A stretch of DNA of 6,035 bases, from positions 1 through 6,035 of the forward strand of contig JAUVQU010000142.1 of the NCBI GenBank assembly GCA_030597965.1, written 5' to 3'. Shown here one piece after another: positions 1 through 5,853 of this stretch. The notes beneath the pieces were generated by a model that was not told the DNA's origin, did no database searches, and was given only the letters and a program-made list of their open reading frames with translations. Made by a program: the position numbers and the translations under genes. Each line of letters starts with the position of its first letter. Positions within the stretch are counted from its first letter, which is position 1. This DNA is from Cellvibrionaceae bacterium (GTDB taxonomy: Bacteria > Pseudomonadota > Gammaproteobacteria > Pseudomonadales > Cellvibrionaceae).

Positions 1-449
1 GTAAATTCACTCATGACATCGGGGCGATCTAAATAATAAGTGATTTTACGAAAACCCTCGGCCTCACACTGCGTGCAAAACATAGTCCGGGACTTGTATA
101 AACCTTCCAGGCTGGTGTTTTCCTGCGGCTTAATTTCAACCTGTGTCTGCAAGGTGAAATTGTCCGGCACACTGCAAATCGTAAGGGTTTCACTCGTCAC
201 TGAATAGGCATTGTCTTTCAATGAATGACCATCGACAGCAACATCCAATAGCTTTAATTCAACACCGTTTAATACCAGTGAGGCCTGTTGCCTATTGCTC
301 GCAGGATTACGCACTATATTCAGGGTGCTCGTCACGCGGGTGTAATCTTCGTATAAATCCACATGCAGGTTTGTGGACTCGATTAAAAAATCCGAGCATT
401 GATAATCTTTTAAGTAAACGGTTTTAGGTTGTGAATCCGCTGCTGACAT
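1..449 (-). CDS. pepN: Aminopeptidase N, N-terminal part (cut by window edge)
   Basis: M1-family zinc aminopeptidase that removes N-terminal residues from peptides in the cytoplasm. Only 149 complete codons plus two bases lie in the window, against roughly 870-890 residues for the family. The visible part is the N-terminal beta-sandwich domain; the GAMEN and HEXXH zinc motifs lie beyond the left edge. Recognition rests on the stretch NTSLEGLYKS (residues 111-120), followed by C125, Q127-C128-E129 and the near-invariant GFRKITYYLDRPDV (132-145). Q127 and E129 correspond, from memory, to the E. coli PepN residues that hold the substrate amino terminus. The ATG at 447-449 has a GGAA Shine-Dalgarno five bases upstream (455-458). 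The gene starts 39 bp after the DUF2797 stop, so co-transcription with it is likely. It was translated by hand because it runs off the edge. Confidence 0.96.
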   Translation of the reverse strand, partial: MSAADSQPKTVYLKDYQCSDFLIESTNLHVDLYEDYTRVTSTLNIVRNPASNRQQASLVLNGVELKLLDVAVDGHSLKDNAYSVTSETLTICSVPDNFTLQTQVEIKPQENTSLEGLYKSRTMFCTQCEAEGFRKITYYLDRPDVMSEF

Positions 450-488
450 AGTGTTTCCAAATAAATTTCAAATAGGGGTATTCAAGAG

Positions 489-1322
489 TTATTCACCGAA
501 CAATTCGATGTAATACGAGCTGAATTTACGGATATTAATCACGCCGGTATCAAAAATTAAGTACTGCCCTTTTATACCTTGCAATACACCTTCAACCACA
601 GGGTCTTTATCAAAGTTGTGGCTGGCTATCTTTGTTGGGTACTGCATAACCGGGTATTCAAATAACCACTCGTCCTGCTCATCCAGAGACTCCAGGGCCA
701 TGTCACCATGCTCGGCACGTAATATTTTTAAACCGGATTCAATATTCTCTAGTAACTGTTCAGCTTCGAGCTTTAAATCACATTCTTTCACATCACCTTT
801 GAGCATGGCACGCCAATTGGTTTTATCGGCCACAAATTCTTTGCAGAGGGTTTCTACCAAGCCTGAAAGCTGACGCGTCGCCACGCGCATAATCGGTAAA
901 GCCGCAACGGCCCCCTGATCCATCCAGCGTGTGGGCATTTGATTAACGCGGGTAATTCCGACCTTCAAACCAGATGAATTGGCCAAATAAACAATGTGAT
1001 CGGTCATACAGAACTGCTCGGCCCATTCCGGCTCACGGCAGGTTCCGGCCGCATAGTGGCAGCGCTCCGGGCTCATAATGCAAATGTCACAACTGGCCAG
1101 CTTCGTCATACAGGGGTAGCAATGCCCCTGAGCAAAGCTCTTTTTGGTTTTTCGTCCGCAATGACTGCAGTGAATATCTCCGGTATGAACCAAACGTAAA
1201 CGTTGGCCAATTTTGTCGTTTAAAGGAATTCGCTGATCATCCAAGGGCAATTGATACTGTATCGATCCCTCGCTGTGTTCGTTGTGCATTTTCTTCAGGT
1301 GACCGCTAGCCAATAGCTTCAA
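489..1322 (-). CDS. DUF2797 family protein: Cys-rich cluster plus GIY-YIG-like segment
   Basis: 277-residue protein of a conserved but uncharacterised family; function unknown. Residues 52-105 form a cysteine-rich block: C52-x2-C55, C68-x2-C71, C78-x2-C81, then C88-H89, C95 and C105, which suggests one or two bound zinc ions. A segment resembling GIY-YIG / T5orf172 folds follows: HIVYLANSSGLKVGIT (109-124), an arginine at 132 in PTRWMDQGA, and a glutamate at E157. The C-terminal third (about 180-277) is acidic and shows no motif I know. The start is TTG at 1322, with GAGAG nine bases upstream. An internal ATG at codon 12 (1287-1289) is possible, but the residues before it (ASGHLKKM) look like the family N terminus as I remember it, so TTG is preferred. 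The gene lies 64 bp after yeaC and 39 bp before pepN. Family assignment is firm; the nuclease-like reading is inference. Confidence 0.9.
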   Translation of the reverse strand: MKLLASGHLKKMHNEHSEGSIQYQLPLDDQRIPLNDKIGQRLRLVHTGDIHCSHCGRKTKKSFAQGHCYPCMTKLASCDICIMSPERCHYAAGTCREPEWAEQFCMTDHIVYLANSSGLKVGITRVNQMPTRWMDQGAVAALPIMRVATRQLSGLVETLCKEFVADKTNWRAMLKGDVKECDLKLEAEQLLENIESGLKILRAEHGDMALESLDEQDEWLFEYPVMQYPTKIASHNFDKDPVVEGVLQGIKGQYLIFDTGVINIRKFSSYYIELFGE

Positions 1323-1339
1323 GGTTATTATCTCTCAGG

Positions 1340-1371
1340 AAAAATAGGAGCCGCCAAGGGAATCTTGGCAG
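1340..1371 (-). terminator. Intercistronic hairpin with offset T-run between yeaC and DUF2797
   Basis: Read on the minus strand, CTGCCAAG (1371-1364) pairs with CTTGGCGG (1358-1351) across the 5-nt loop ATTCC, with one G-U pair. Five T residues follow at 1344-1340, six bases after the stem. A canonical intrinsic terminator has the T-run directly after the stem, so this may instead be a partial terminator, attenuator or mRNA-processing hairpin that lowers DUF2797-pepN expression relative to yeaC. The inverted repeat is seen directly; the role is inferred. Confidence 0.35.
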
Positions 1372-1386
1372 TAGAATATAGTTATC

Positions 1387-1653
1387 TTACGTCCAATTAA
1401 TAGGTTTCTCTTCATCTGGCGCGTCGGTCATTCCGGTGGTATCACAACCGCTATCGTCCTTGGGAGGAACATAGCCGGTGTGTTCTTCCGCAGAAAGGTT
1501 CTTGTGCTCGTAGGCAATAATGCCCTGCATACAGTTCTCTTTTTGCTCTGCGGTCAATACGCGCCCGTCGGGGAACTTACCCAATTCAACGGCACGCTTC
1601 AGATTTTCGTATATTTCGGGGGTCATACTGTCAATTAAATGCTGATAATCCAT
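1387..1653 (-). CDS. yeaC: YeaC family protein (DUF1315)
   Basis: 88-residue cytoplasmic protein of unknown function, similar to E. coli YeaC. The family signature fills the first half: SMTPEIYENLKRAVELGKFPDG (9-30), then LTAEQKENCMQGIIAYE (33-49). No signal peptide or membrane segment is present. The tail (about 62-88) is acidic and low in complexity, ending in KPINWT, and is probably disordered. The ATG at 1651-1653 has a GGAG Shine-Dalgarno (1659-1662) at 5-nt spacing, inside a palindromic stretch. A good -10 box lies 24 bp upstream, so yeaC probably heads its own transcript leading into DUF2797 and pepN. The length matches the family. Confidence 0.93.
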   Translation of the reverse strand: MDYQHLIDSMTPEIYENLKRAVELGKFPDGRVLTAEQKENCMQGIIAYEHKNLSAEEHTGYVPPKDDSGCDTTGMTDAPDEEKPINWT

Positions 1654-1654
1654 G

Positions 1655-1673
1655 GGAGCTCCAATTCAATTGG
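1655..1673 (-). promoter_or_regulatory. Two abutting palindromes overlapping the yeaC ribosome-binding site
   Basis: GGAGCTCC (1655-1662) is a perfect 8-bp palindrome and carries the Shine-Dalgarno of yeaC. It shares two bases with CCAATT-C-AATTGG (1661-1673), an interrupted perfect palindrome. In the minus-strand mRNA the second can fold as CCAAU-UGA-AUUGG, which would pair the first two G residues of GGAG. With a start site estimated near 1671-1672, this would lie at the very 5' end of the mRNA, and a start one or two bases earlier would be needed to include the whole stem. The palindromes are seen directly; translational masking or operator function is inference. Confidence 0.4.
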
Positions 1674-1677
1674 CGCG

Positions 1678-1706
1678 ATTATAGCGTATTAGAATGGTCT
1701 AATCCG
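1678..1706 (-). promoter_or_regulatory. Putative sigma70-type promoter for yeaC
   Basis: A perfect TATAAT lies on the minus strand at 1683-1678, 24 bp before the yeaC ATG, giving a short leader of about 18 nt. The -35 region at 17-bp spacing is poor (CGGATT, 1706-1701), so the promoter may need an activator or be weak. The -35 region and the first two bases of the -10 fall inside the inverted repeat at 1682-1709. Confidence 0.5.
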
Positions 1707-1709
1707 CTA
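1682..1709. repeat. 28-bp inverted repeat on the yeaC promoter (operator candidate)
   Basis: The left arm TAGCGTATTAGA (1682-1693) and right arm TCTAATCCGCTA (1698-1709) flank the 4-bp spacer ATGG. Eleven of twelve arm positions pair; the single mismatch is 1687/1704. It lies where RNA polymerase would sit for the yeaC -10 box, as expected of a dimeric repressor site. As RNA from rhomboid read-through it would form a strong hairpin, but no T-run follows on either strand, so an intrinsic terminator is less likely. Confidence 0.5.
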
Positions 1710-1826
1710 AGTATTTACGGAGGAAACCAGATAATATGCCCAATACTCAACCTATCGCGATGATATAACTCAGGACGCACCCTATATTAAGTTGTCCTCT
1801 GCTAATTTCGTGTCTGGCTACCCAAT

Positions 1827-1860
1827 GATTGCCTGGCAATCCTCAAGGCAACCTTGTTTT
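1827..1860. repeat. Two hairpin-forming palindromes at the 3' end of the rhomboid gene
   Basis: GATTGCC-T-GGCAATC (1827-1841) is a perfect 15-bp palindrome. CAAGG-CAA-CCTTG (1844-1856) follows at once and runs into TTTT (1857-1860), which overlaps the rhomboid stop codon. GGCAA occurs twice, so alternative pairings are possible. For minus-strand transcripts leaving the rhomboid gene, these would be 3'-end hairpins without a downstream T-run, so they may protect the mRNA end or support Rho-dependent ending. In the plus direction the second hairpin plus TTTT looks like a weak terminator, but no plus-strand gene precedes it. Confidence 0.4.
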
Positions 1861-2758
1861 AACCTGCCTTTTTCGTCAATAAAAGAGCCAATACAGCCAG
1901 CGCACAGCCAAGCAATAAACCGGCAATGTGGGCGGTATTGGCGACACTTCCCTCTATAAAAAAGTCCACGGCGCCACTCATACAAAGCAACAACCAGACG
2001 ATCATAAAGATAATAATCCCGCTCGACAGTGGCTCCCGCATAGGACGGTAACGCTGCCAGACGGCCAGAAAACCAACCAGACCATATAAAACACCCGATA
2101 GTCCGCCAAACAGCCCCGACGCACTTGCCTGATATTGCGCCAGATTACTGCCAACACCGACGACGACGATTAGGGACAATAACGCCCAATGACCCAGATC
2201 ACTTTCTACCCGACGACCCAACTCCCAGATCCACAACCCATTAAATATAATATGCAAAGCACCAAAATGTAGAAATATCGGAGTAATTAAGCGCCACCAC
2301 TGCCCCTGTTCTAATCCATATTCCAAACTTGCCAGATAAAGCTGATCTCCTCGTACCTGTATCGGCTGAATCGTTAGCCATGAAAACAGCGTAAAAGTTG
2401 TATCAAACTGAACAATCAAAGCGCCCAGCAAACCCAGCAATAAGGTCACCAGAGTTACCGGGTAACGAAGCAATAGCTTTAAAGCTTTATCCAGTTGATC
2501 TGCGGGGCCTGTCACATGCGACTGGCGAGTATTCGCGGCACTCACAACATCTCCCCAGACGTGCGGAGAAAAGCCCGTGGATTGCCATTCGGCCACAAGA
2601 CGCTTCACTTCATCAATATGAGCTTGATCTGTCACCCACAGACACTGCTGCCCCTGCTCTTCCGTCACACGGCAGCTAATACCGGCTTGTCGCAGGCGCA
2701 CAATCAGCGGCTGTAAATCCACAGACAAATCCACCAGTGCGGCTTTATAAAGGTTCAT
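1859..2758 (-). CDS. GlpG-type rhomboid intramembrane serine protease
   Basis: 299-residue inner-membrane protease that cleaves transmembrane substrates within the bilayer by a Ser-His dyad. Residues 1-70 form a cytoplasmic N-terminal domain like that of E. coli GlpG. TM1 covers about 99-118. The L1 loop leads into WWRLITPIFLHFGALHIIFN (154-173), with the W-R pair at 155-156 and the oxyanion-hole residues H169 and N173. TM3 covers about 190-208. TM4 carries GGLSG with the catalytic S221, TM5 is about 246-262, and TM6 carries the catalytic H277 in AHIAGLLLG. All key residues are present, so it should be active; the substrate is unknown. The ATG at 2758 has AAGAAG upstream. The gene follows the phosphatase by 32 bp and is likely the last gene of the nadK run. 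It belongs to the GlpG subfamily but does not sit in a glp operon, so no symbol is given. Confidence 0.95.
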   Translation of the reverse strand: MNLYKAALVDLSVDLQPLIVRLRQAGISCRVTEEQGQQCLWVTDQAHIDEVKRLVAEWQSTGFSPHVWGDVVSAANTRQSHVTGPADQLDKALKLLLRYPVTLVTLLLGLLGALIVQFDTTFTLFSWLTIQPIQVRGDQLYLASLEYGLEQGQWWRLITPIFLHFGALHIIFNGLWIWELGRRVESDLGHWALLSLIVVVGVGSNLAQYQASASGLFGGLSGVLYGLVGFLAVWQRYRPMREPLSSGIIIFMIVWLLLCMSGAVDFFIEGSVANTAHIAGLLLGCALAVLALLLTKKAG

Positions 2759-2790
2759 AGTTCATCTTCTTAGGGTGATGGTATTTTGGG

Positions 2791-3807
2791 TTAATCGACA
2801 TTTACCCAAACAAAATTTTCTTTGCGCAGTGGCTTTTCACCGCTGTAGGTGTAAGCGATAAGCCGGCCCGAATGCACGGCACTGTAATCCAAACAGGCGA
2901 TATTCTCGAGCAGTGGTTTTGGCTCTCCCTTTAACCAATAGTGGCCAAAGAATACTGGCAATGCATCCTTTGGATAATAAACCAGCTGTTGGTGATGACA
3001 ATCATCTATCGGCTTCTCTGCCAAATCATAAGGCAAAGGATCCGGCTGAAACACAATATCCCCATAAGTCTGTGGTTTTTCTGCCCAGAATTTGGCACGA
3101 AAAAAATTTCGGCTAACACCATCCTGCCCGATCAACTTCATACCTGCCGGCAACGGCATATTGGTACCACGCGTCAGCCGGTCAACAGCGAGAGACTCGA
3201 TGGTTCCAATACTTTTTGCGGCCGTGTAGAAATCATCGTCCATCCGATAATTCGGATAATCCTTACGCAGTTGATCTATTAGGCTGGAGTCCCAGCACGC
3301 ATGCACGACACGAAAGGTTTCACCCTCAAGGAATAATGGTAATGATTTAAACCATTCACAACAGGAGCGCCATTCATCGATGCGGCCGACAAATTGCTCA
3401 AGGGTAGCGGACATAAGACGCTGCAAACGCTCAGGTAAAGAGCTTCTATCTATGATGTCACTGTGTTTCTGATAGCGAGACATTAACTCCAGATGCTGAA
3501 CCACTTCCTCACAATAGACGATGGCGTTAAATTCATGATTGCCCAGCACCATCAGGGCATGGCCTGATTCAACCATGGTTCTGACGAGGCTTACGACTTC
3601 ACGAACTTGGGGGCCGCGATCAATCAAGTCGCCCACAAAAACCACGAGACGTCCTTCCGAATGAACATAACTAAACCCGGAAGACCGCTCGCTCACCGTC
3701 TGCTTTTGATAACCGAGTCGTTCAAGCAGGGATAATAGAGGTTCGTAGCAACCATGAATGTCGCCAATTAAGTCCACCTTATGTTGTTGCAACAATAAAG
3801 GATGCAC
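2791..3807 (-). CDS. PPP-family metallophosphatase (ApaH/PrpE-like)
   Basis: 338-residue cytoplasmic phosphoesterase of the calcineurin-like PPP superfamily, with a two-metal active site. All signature motifs are present in order: GDIHG (15-19; D16, H18), GDLIDRGP (59-66; D60, D63, R64), GNHE (89-92; N90, H91), VVHA (167-170; H169) and FGHYW (287-291; H289). The metal ligands therefore look complete. The protein is longer than ApaH (about 280) or PrpE (about 245). Extra sequence lies between GNHE and VVHA and again at about 180-285, so the substrate (diadenosine polyphosphate, phosphoprotein or other) cannot be read from sequence. Translation starts at GTG (3805-3807) with an AGGAA Shine-Dalgarno five bases upstream. 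That site lies in the 12-bp gap after nadK, which suggests translational coupling. No signal peptide is seen. Confidence 0.92.
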   Translation of the reverse strand: MHPLLLQQHKVDLIGDIHGCYEPLLSLLERLGYQKQTVSERSSGFSYVHSEGRLVVFVGDLIDRGPQVREVVSLVRTMVESGHALMVLGNHEFNAIVYCEEVVQHLELMSRYQKHSDIIDRSSLPERLQRLMSATLEQFVGRIDEWRSCCEWFKSLPLFLEGETFRVVHACWDSSLIDQLRKDYPNYRMDDDFYTAAKSIGTIESLAVDRLTRGTNMPLPAGMKLIGQDGVSRNFFRAKFWAEKPQTYGDIVFQPDPLPYDLAEKPIDDCHHQQLVYYPKDALPVFFGHYWLKGEPKPLLENIACLDYSAVHSGRLIAYTYSGEKPLRKENFVWVNVD

Positions 3808-3819
3808 TTGAGTTCCTAG

Positions 3820-4710
3820 TTAATAATCACTATTACCCAGATGACTACCCCAGCCCAATTTACTGCGACATGACTCATAAAAATCGTGATTCAACGGATG
3901 AATCAAGTGCAAGTTCTGTGATTTTTTCTGAACCAGAATTTCGTCACCTGGATTGGTTACAACATGATGCTGTCCATCACAGGTCACATGGGGAAAGGTA
4001 GAATTTTGGCCGCCAATTAATATTTTTAATTTGCTGTTGCCATCCACCACTATCGGTCGACTGCTTAGTGTATGCGGGTTCATCGGCACGATAACAATGG
4101 CATCCAGTTTCGGATGCATGATTGGCCCACCGCCACTCAATGCATAGGCGGTAGAACCGGTTGGTGTAGAAATAATCAAGCCATCAGATCGCTGGCTATA
4201 AACAAATTGATCGTCGATATACAGCTCAAACTCGATCATCCGCACAAAACGACCTGGGTGAATCACCACGTCATTCAATGCGTCACCATCGCCAATCAAA
4301 GCACCCTGTCGCTTGACGCTGGTTTCAAGCAGAAAACGTTTGGCCTCAGTATATTTTCCATTAAACACTTCATCCAGTTTAGCCTCGATATTATCGGGAG
4401 TAATATCGGTTAAAAACCCCAAGCGGCCACGGTGAATACCCAATACCGGCACTTTGTATTTAGCCAATGCTCGACCGGCTCCCAACAAGGTGCCGTCGCC
4501 ACCAATCACAATAACCAGATCGCAGCCCTTACCGATGGAATCGTAATCGGCTATCACTAATTTAGTATCACCCAGTTCGGCGGCTGTATGCTGTTCAAGC
4601 ACAATCTCCACCCCCCGGTTTTGCAGGTAGCGAATGACTCGCTGCAATGTCGCTAACGCCCGAACACTTTCTTGTTTGGCGACTAACCCTATACGTAAAA
4701 ATTCACTCAT
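3820..4710 (-). CDS. nadK: NAD kinase
   Basis: 296-residue cytoplasmic enzyme that phosphorylates NAD to NADP using ATP or polyphosphate, the only known route to NADP in most bacteria; full family length. Hallmarks: GGDGT (70-74) with the catalytic D72; RGRLGFLTD (94-102); the NAD-binding LNDVVIHPG (145-153), with N146-D147 in place of the commoner N-E; and SDGLIISTPTGSTAYALSGGGPI (175-197). One deviation is GIHRG at 91-95, where I expect GINRG; H93 replaces a usually conserved Asn (codon CAC, a single-base change from AAC). The ATG at 4710 has GAAG four bases upstream. Upstream is a 64-bp spacer shared with the divergent DUF1853 gene, and downstream is the coupled phosphatase, so nadK probably heads this operon. 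Confidence 0.97.
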   Translation of the reverse strand: MSEFLRIGLVAKQESVRALATLQRVIRYLQNRGVEIVLEQHTAAELGDTKLVIADYDSIGKGCDLVIVIGGDGTLLGAGRALAKYKVPVLGIHRGRLGFLTDITPDNIEAKLDEVFNGKYTEAKRFLLETSVKRQGALIGDGDALNDVVIHPGRFVRMIEFELYIDDQFVYSQRSDGLIISTPTGSTAYALSGGGPIMHPKLDAIVIVPMNPHTLSSRPIVVDGNSKLKILIGGQNSTFPHVTCDGQHHVVTNPGDEILVQKKSQNLHLIHPLNHDFYESCRSKLGWGSHLGNSDY

Positions 4711-4774
4711 GCGGCTTCTGCTATGACCAAAGTTAAGTATGATAAGGCTTTAGTTTACACGATATGTCGCAGCC
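4711..4774. promoter_or_regulatory. Divergent promoter region between nadK and the DUF1853 gene
   Basis: This 64-bp spacer must hold the promoters for both directions unless they lie inside coding DNA. TATGATA at 4738-4744 can be read as a -10 on both strands: TATGAT on plus (4738-4743) and TATCAT on minus (4744-4739). Each gives a plausible 20-25-nt leader. Neither has a convincing -35 at 16-18 bp. Overlapping -10 boxes would make the two directions compete. The boxes are seen; their use is inference. Confidence 0.35.
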
Positions 4775-5830
4775 ATGAGCAATCAAACAACCAGCGATCA
4801 ATGCCTGGGCAATGGGGTACCCTGGAATCATTACCGCACAACCCACGTGCGAAACCTTGCCTGGTGCTTGCTCAGTCCATCTTTACTTACCTCACCCTAC
4901 GCCGGCCATAAGGTGTGGCAAGTAAACACAAAAACAGAATTAATCGACTGGCTGGAAACATTGGATAAGAATCCAGAACCATTACTACAGCACATGACCC
5001 ACTGTAAAAGCCCAAGACTGGGTTTCTTATACGAACATTACTGGCATTTTTATTGGGAAGCGTTTATCGGGCAGGCTCACGTCAGCAATGGCACATCGAC
5101 CGGTACCTGGATCAACAACCTGCAAGTAAACTCAGAAGGTACGTTTTCAAAAAAAACGACACTCGGTGAAGCGGATTTTGTGCAGGCGTTTCCTTCAGAG
5201 AAAAAACTTCTGCATAAAGAATTAGCGGTTAAATTTTATCTGGGTTTTGAAACACCCAACAAAAAATGGCTCTGGTTAGGCCCTAATTGTATTGACCGCC
5301 TGGACTTAAAGCTCGATCAACTCGCTAACAAGCAATTACGCCTATTCGAACATCCAGAAGCGCGCTTAAACCTGCCCAATGCATGGCAAGGCTTTGAAGT
5401 TGAAACAGAAATCACCCTCAGCGGCCAGCTCTACTACCCGGCACACCAAAGAGAAAGTGCTAAATCCAGACAGTACTTAAACCCAGAGCATTTGAATGGC
5501 CGCTGGTATTACTTAAACGATTTTTTAGCGATATCACGCAGCAGTGAAAATTCAACCTGTGTATTACTAGAAAAAAGTGAATGGTTTTGTTCGCCTGCCG
5601 CTATAGAAAAAAGCCGTTTGTTAAATCAGGAAAACACCGGGATCATATTGAAACAACAACTCAGCAACCCCACGCCTCCTACACAGTTAGAACACCGCAA
5701 AGTAGACATGACGCCTAGGCCGTTAATGCTTTCGCTGGGCAAAGTACTCAACGAAAATAACAATGGCAACTTTGACTGGCAGGAAAGTGAGCGTGTGTTT
5801 GTTGTGCCTGATGATTGGCCGAGACTATAA
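4775..5830 (+). CDS. DUF1853 family protein, PD-(D/E)XK-like
   Basis: 351-residue protein of a conserved family of unknown function. Landmarks I associate with the family: VRNLAWCLLSPSLL (25-38), the aromatic helix LYEHYWHFYWEAF (85-97), TLGEADFVQAF (129-139), HKELAVKFYLG (147-157) and WLGPNCIDRLDLKLDQL (167-183). The pattern E87, then GE-x-D134-F, then E149-x3-K153 in a predicted strand resembles the core of PD-(D/E)XK nucleases, although the E-K spacing is wider than the classical E-x-K. The C-terminal half (about 200-351) has no motif I recognise. No signal peptide or membrane helix is visible. The ATG at 4775 lacks a clear Shine-Dalgarno; a GTG at codon 25 is the other in-frame option but would cut into the conserved start of the family. 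It is divergent from nadK, and its stop lies 23 bp from that of the converging downstream gene. Family call is fairly sure; enzymatic role is inference. Confidence 0.87.
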   Translation: MSNQTTSDQCLGNGVPWNHYRTTHVRNLAWCLLSPSLLTSPYAGHKVWQVNTKTELIDWLETLDKNPEPLLQHMTHCKSPRLGFLYEHYWHFYWEAFIGQAHVSNGTSTGTWINNLQVNSEGTFSKKTTLGEADFVQAFPSEKKLLHKELAVKFYLGFETPNKKWLWLGPNCIDRLDLKLDQLANKQLRLFEHPEARLNLPNAWQGFEVETEITLSGQLYYPAHQRESAKSRQYLNPEHLNGRWYYLNDFLAISRSSENSTCVLLEKSEWFCSPAAIEKSRLLNQENTGIILKQQLSNPTPPTQLEHRKVDMTPRPLMLSLGKVLNENNNGNFDWQESERVFVVPDDWPRL

Positions 5831-5853
5831 AAGGTTAGCCTCCCTGCGAAGCT

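Noticed and set aside
221..427. 68-codon plus-strand open frame opposite pepN
   Set aside because: The minus strand here reads clear PepN sequence without interruption; the plus frame is a shadow.
1844..1860. CAAGG-CAA-CCTTG-TTTT read as a plus-strand intrinsic terminator
   Set aside because: No plus-strand gene lies upstream for it to end, and the TTTT overlaps the stop codon of the minus-strand rhomboid gene.
2941..3282. 113-codon plus-strand open frame opposite the phosphatase gene
   Set aside because: Antisense shadow of a gene with all PPP motifs intact.
4072..4413. 113-codon plus-strand open frame opposite nadK
   Set aside because: Lies wholly antisense to the well-supported nadK and has no family features.
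4723..4911. 62-codon plus-strand open frame at the start of the DUF1853 gene
   Set aside because: It overlaps DUF1853 out of frame and has no recognisable motif, whereas the 4775 frame carries the family N terminus.
5149..5156. Run of eight A residues inside the DUF1853 gene, a possible slippage site
   Set aside because: The zero frame continues directly into conserved TLGEADF and on to the end, so no frameshift is needed; transcriptional slippage cannot be judged from one sequence.
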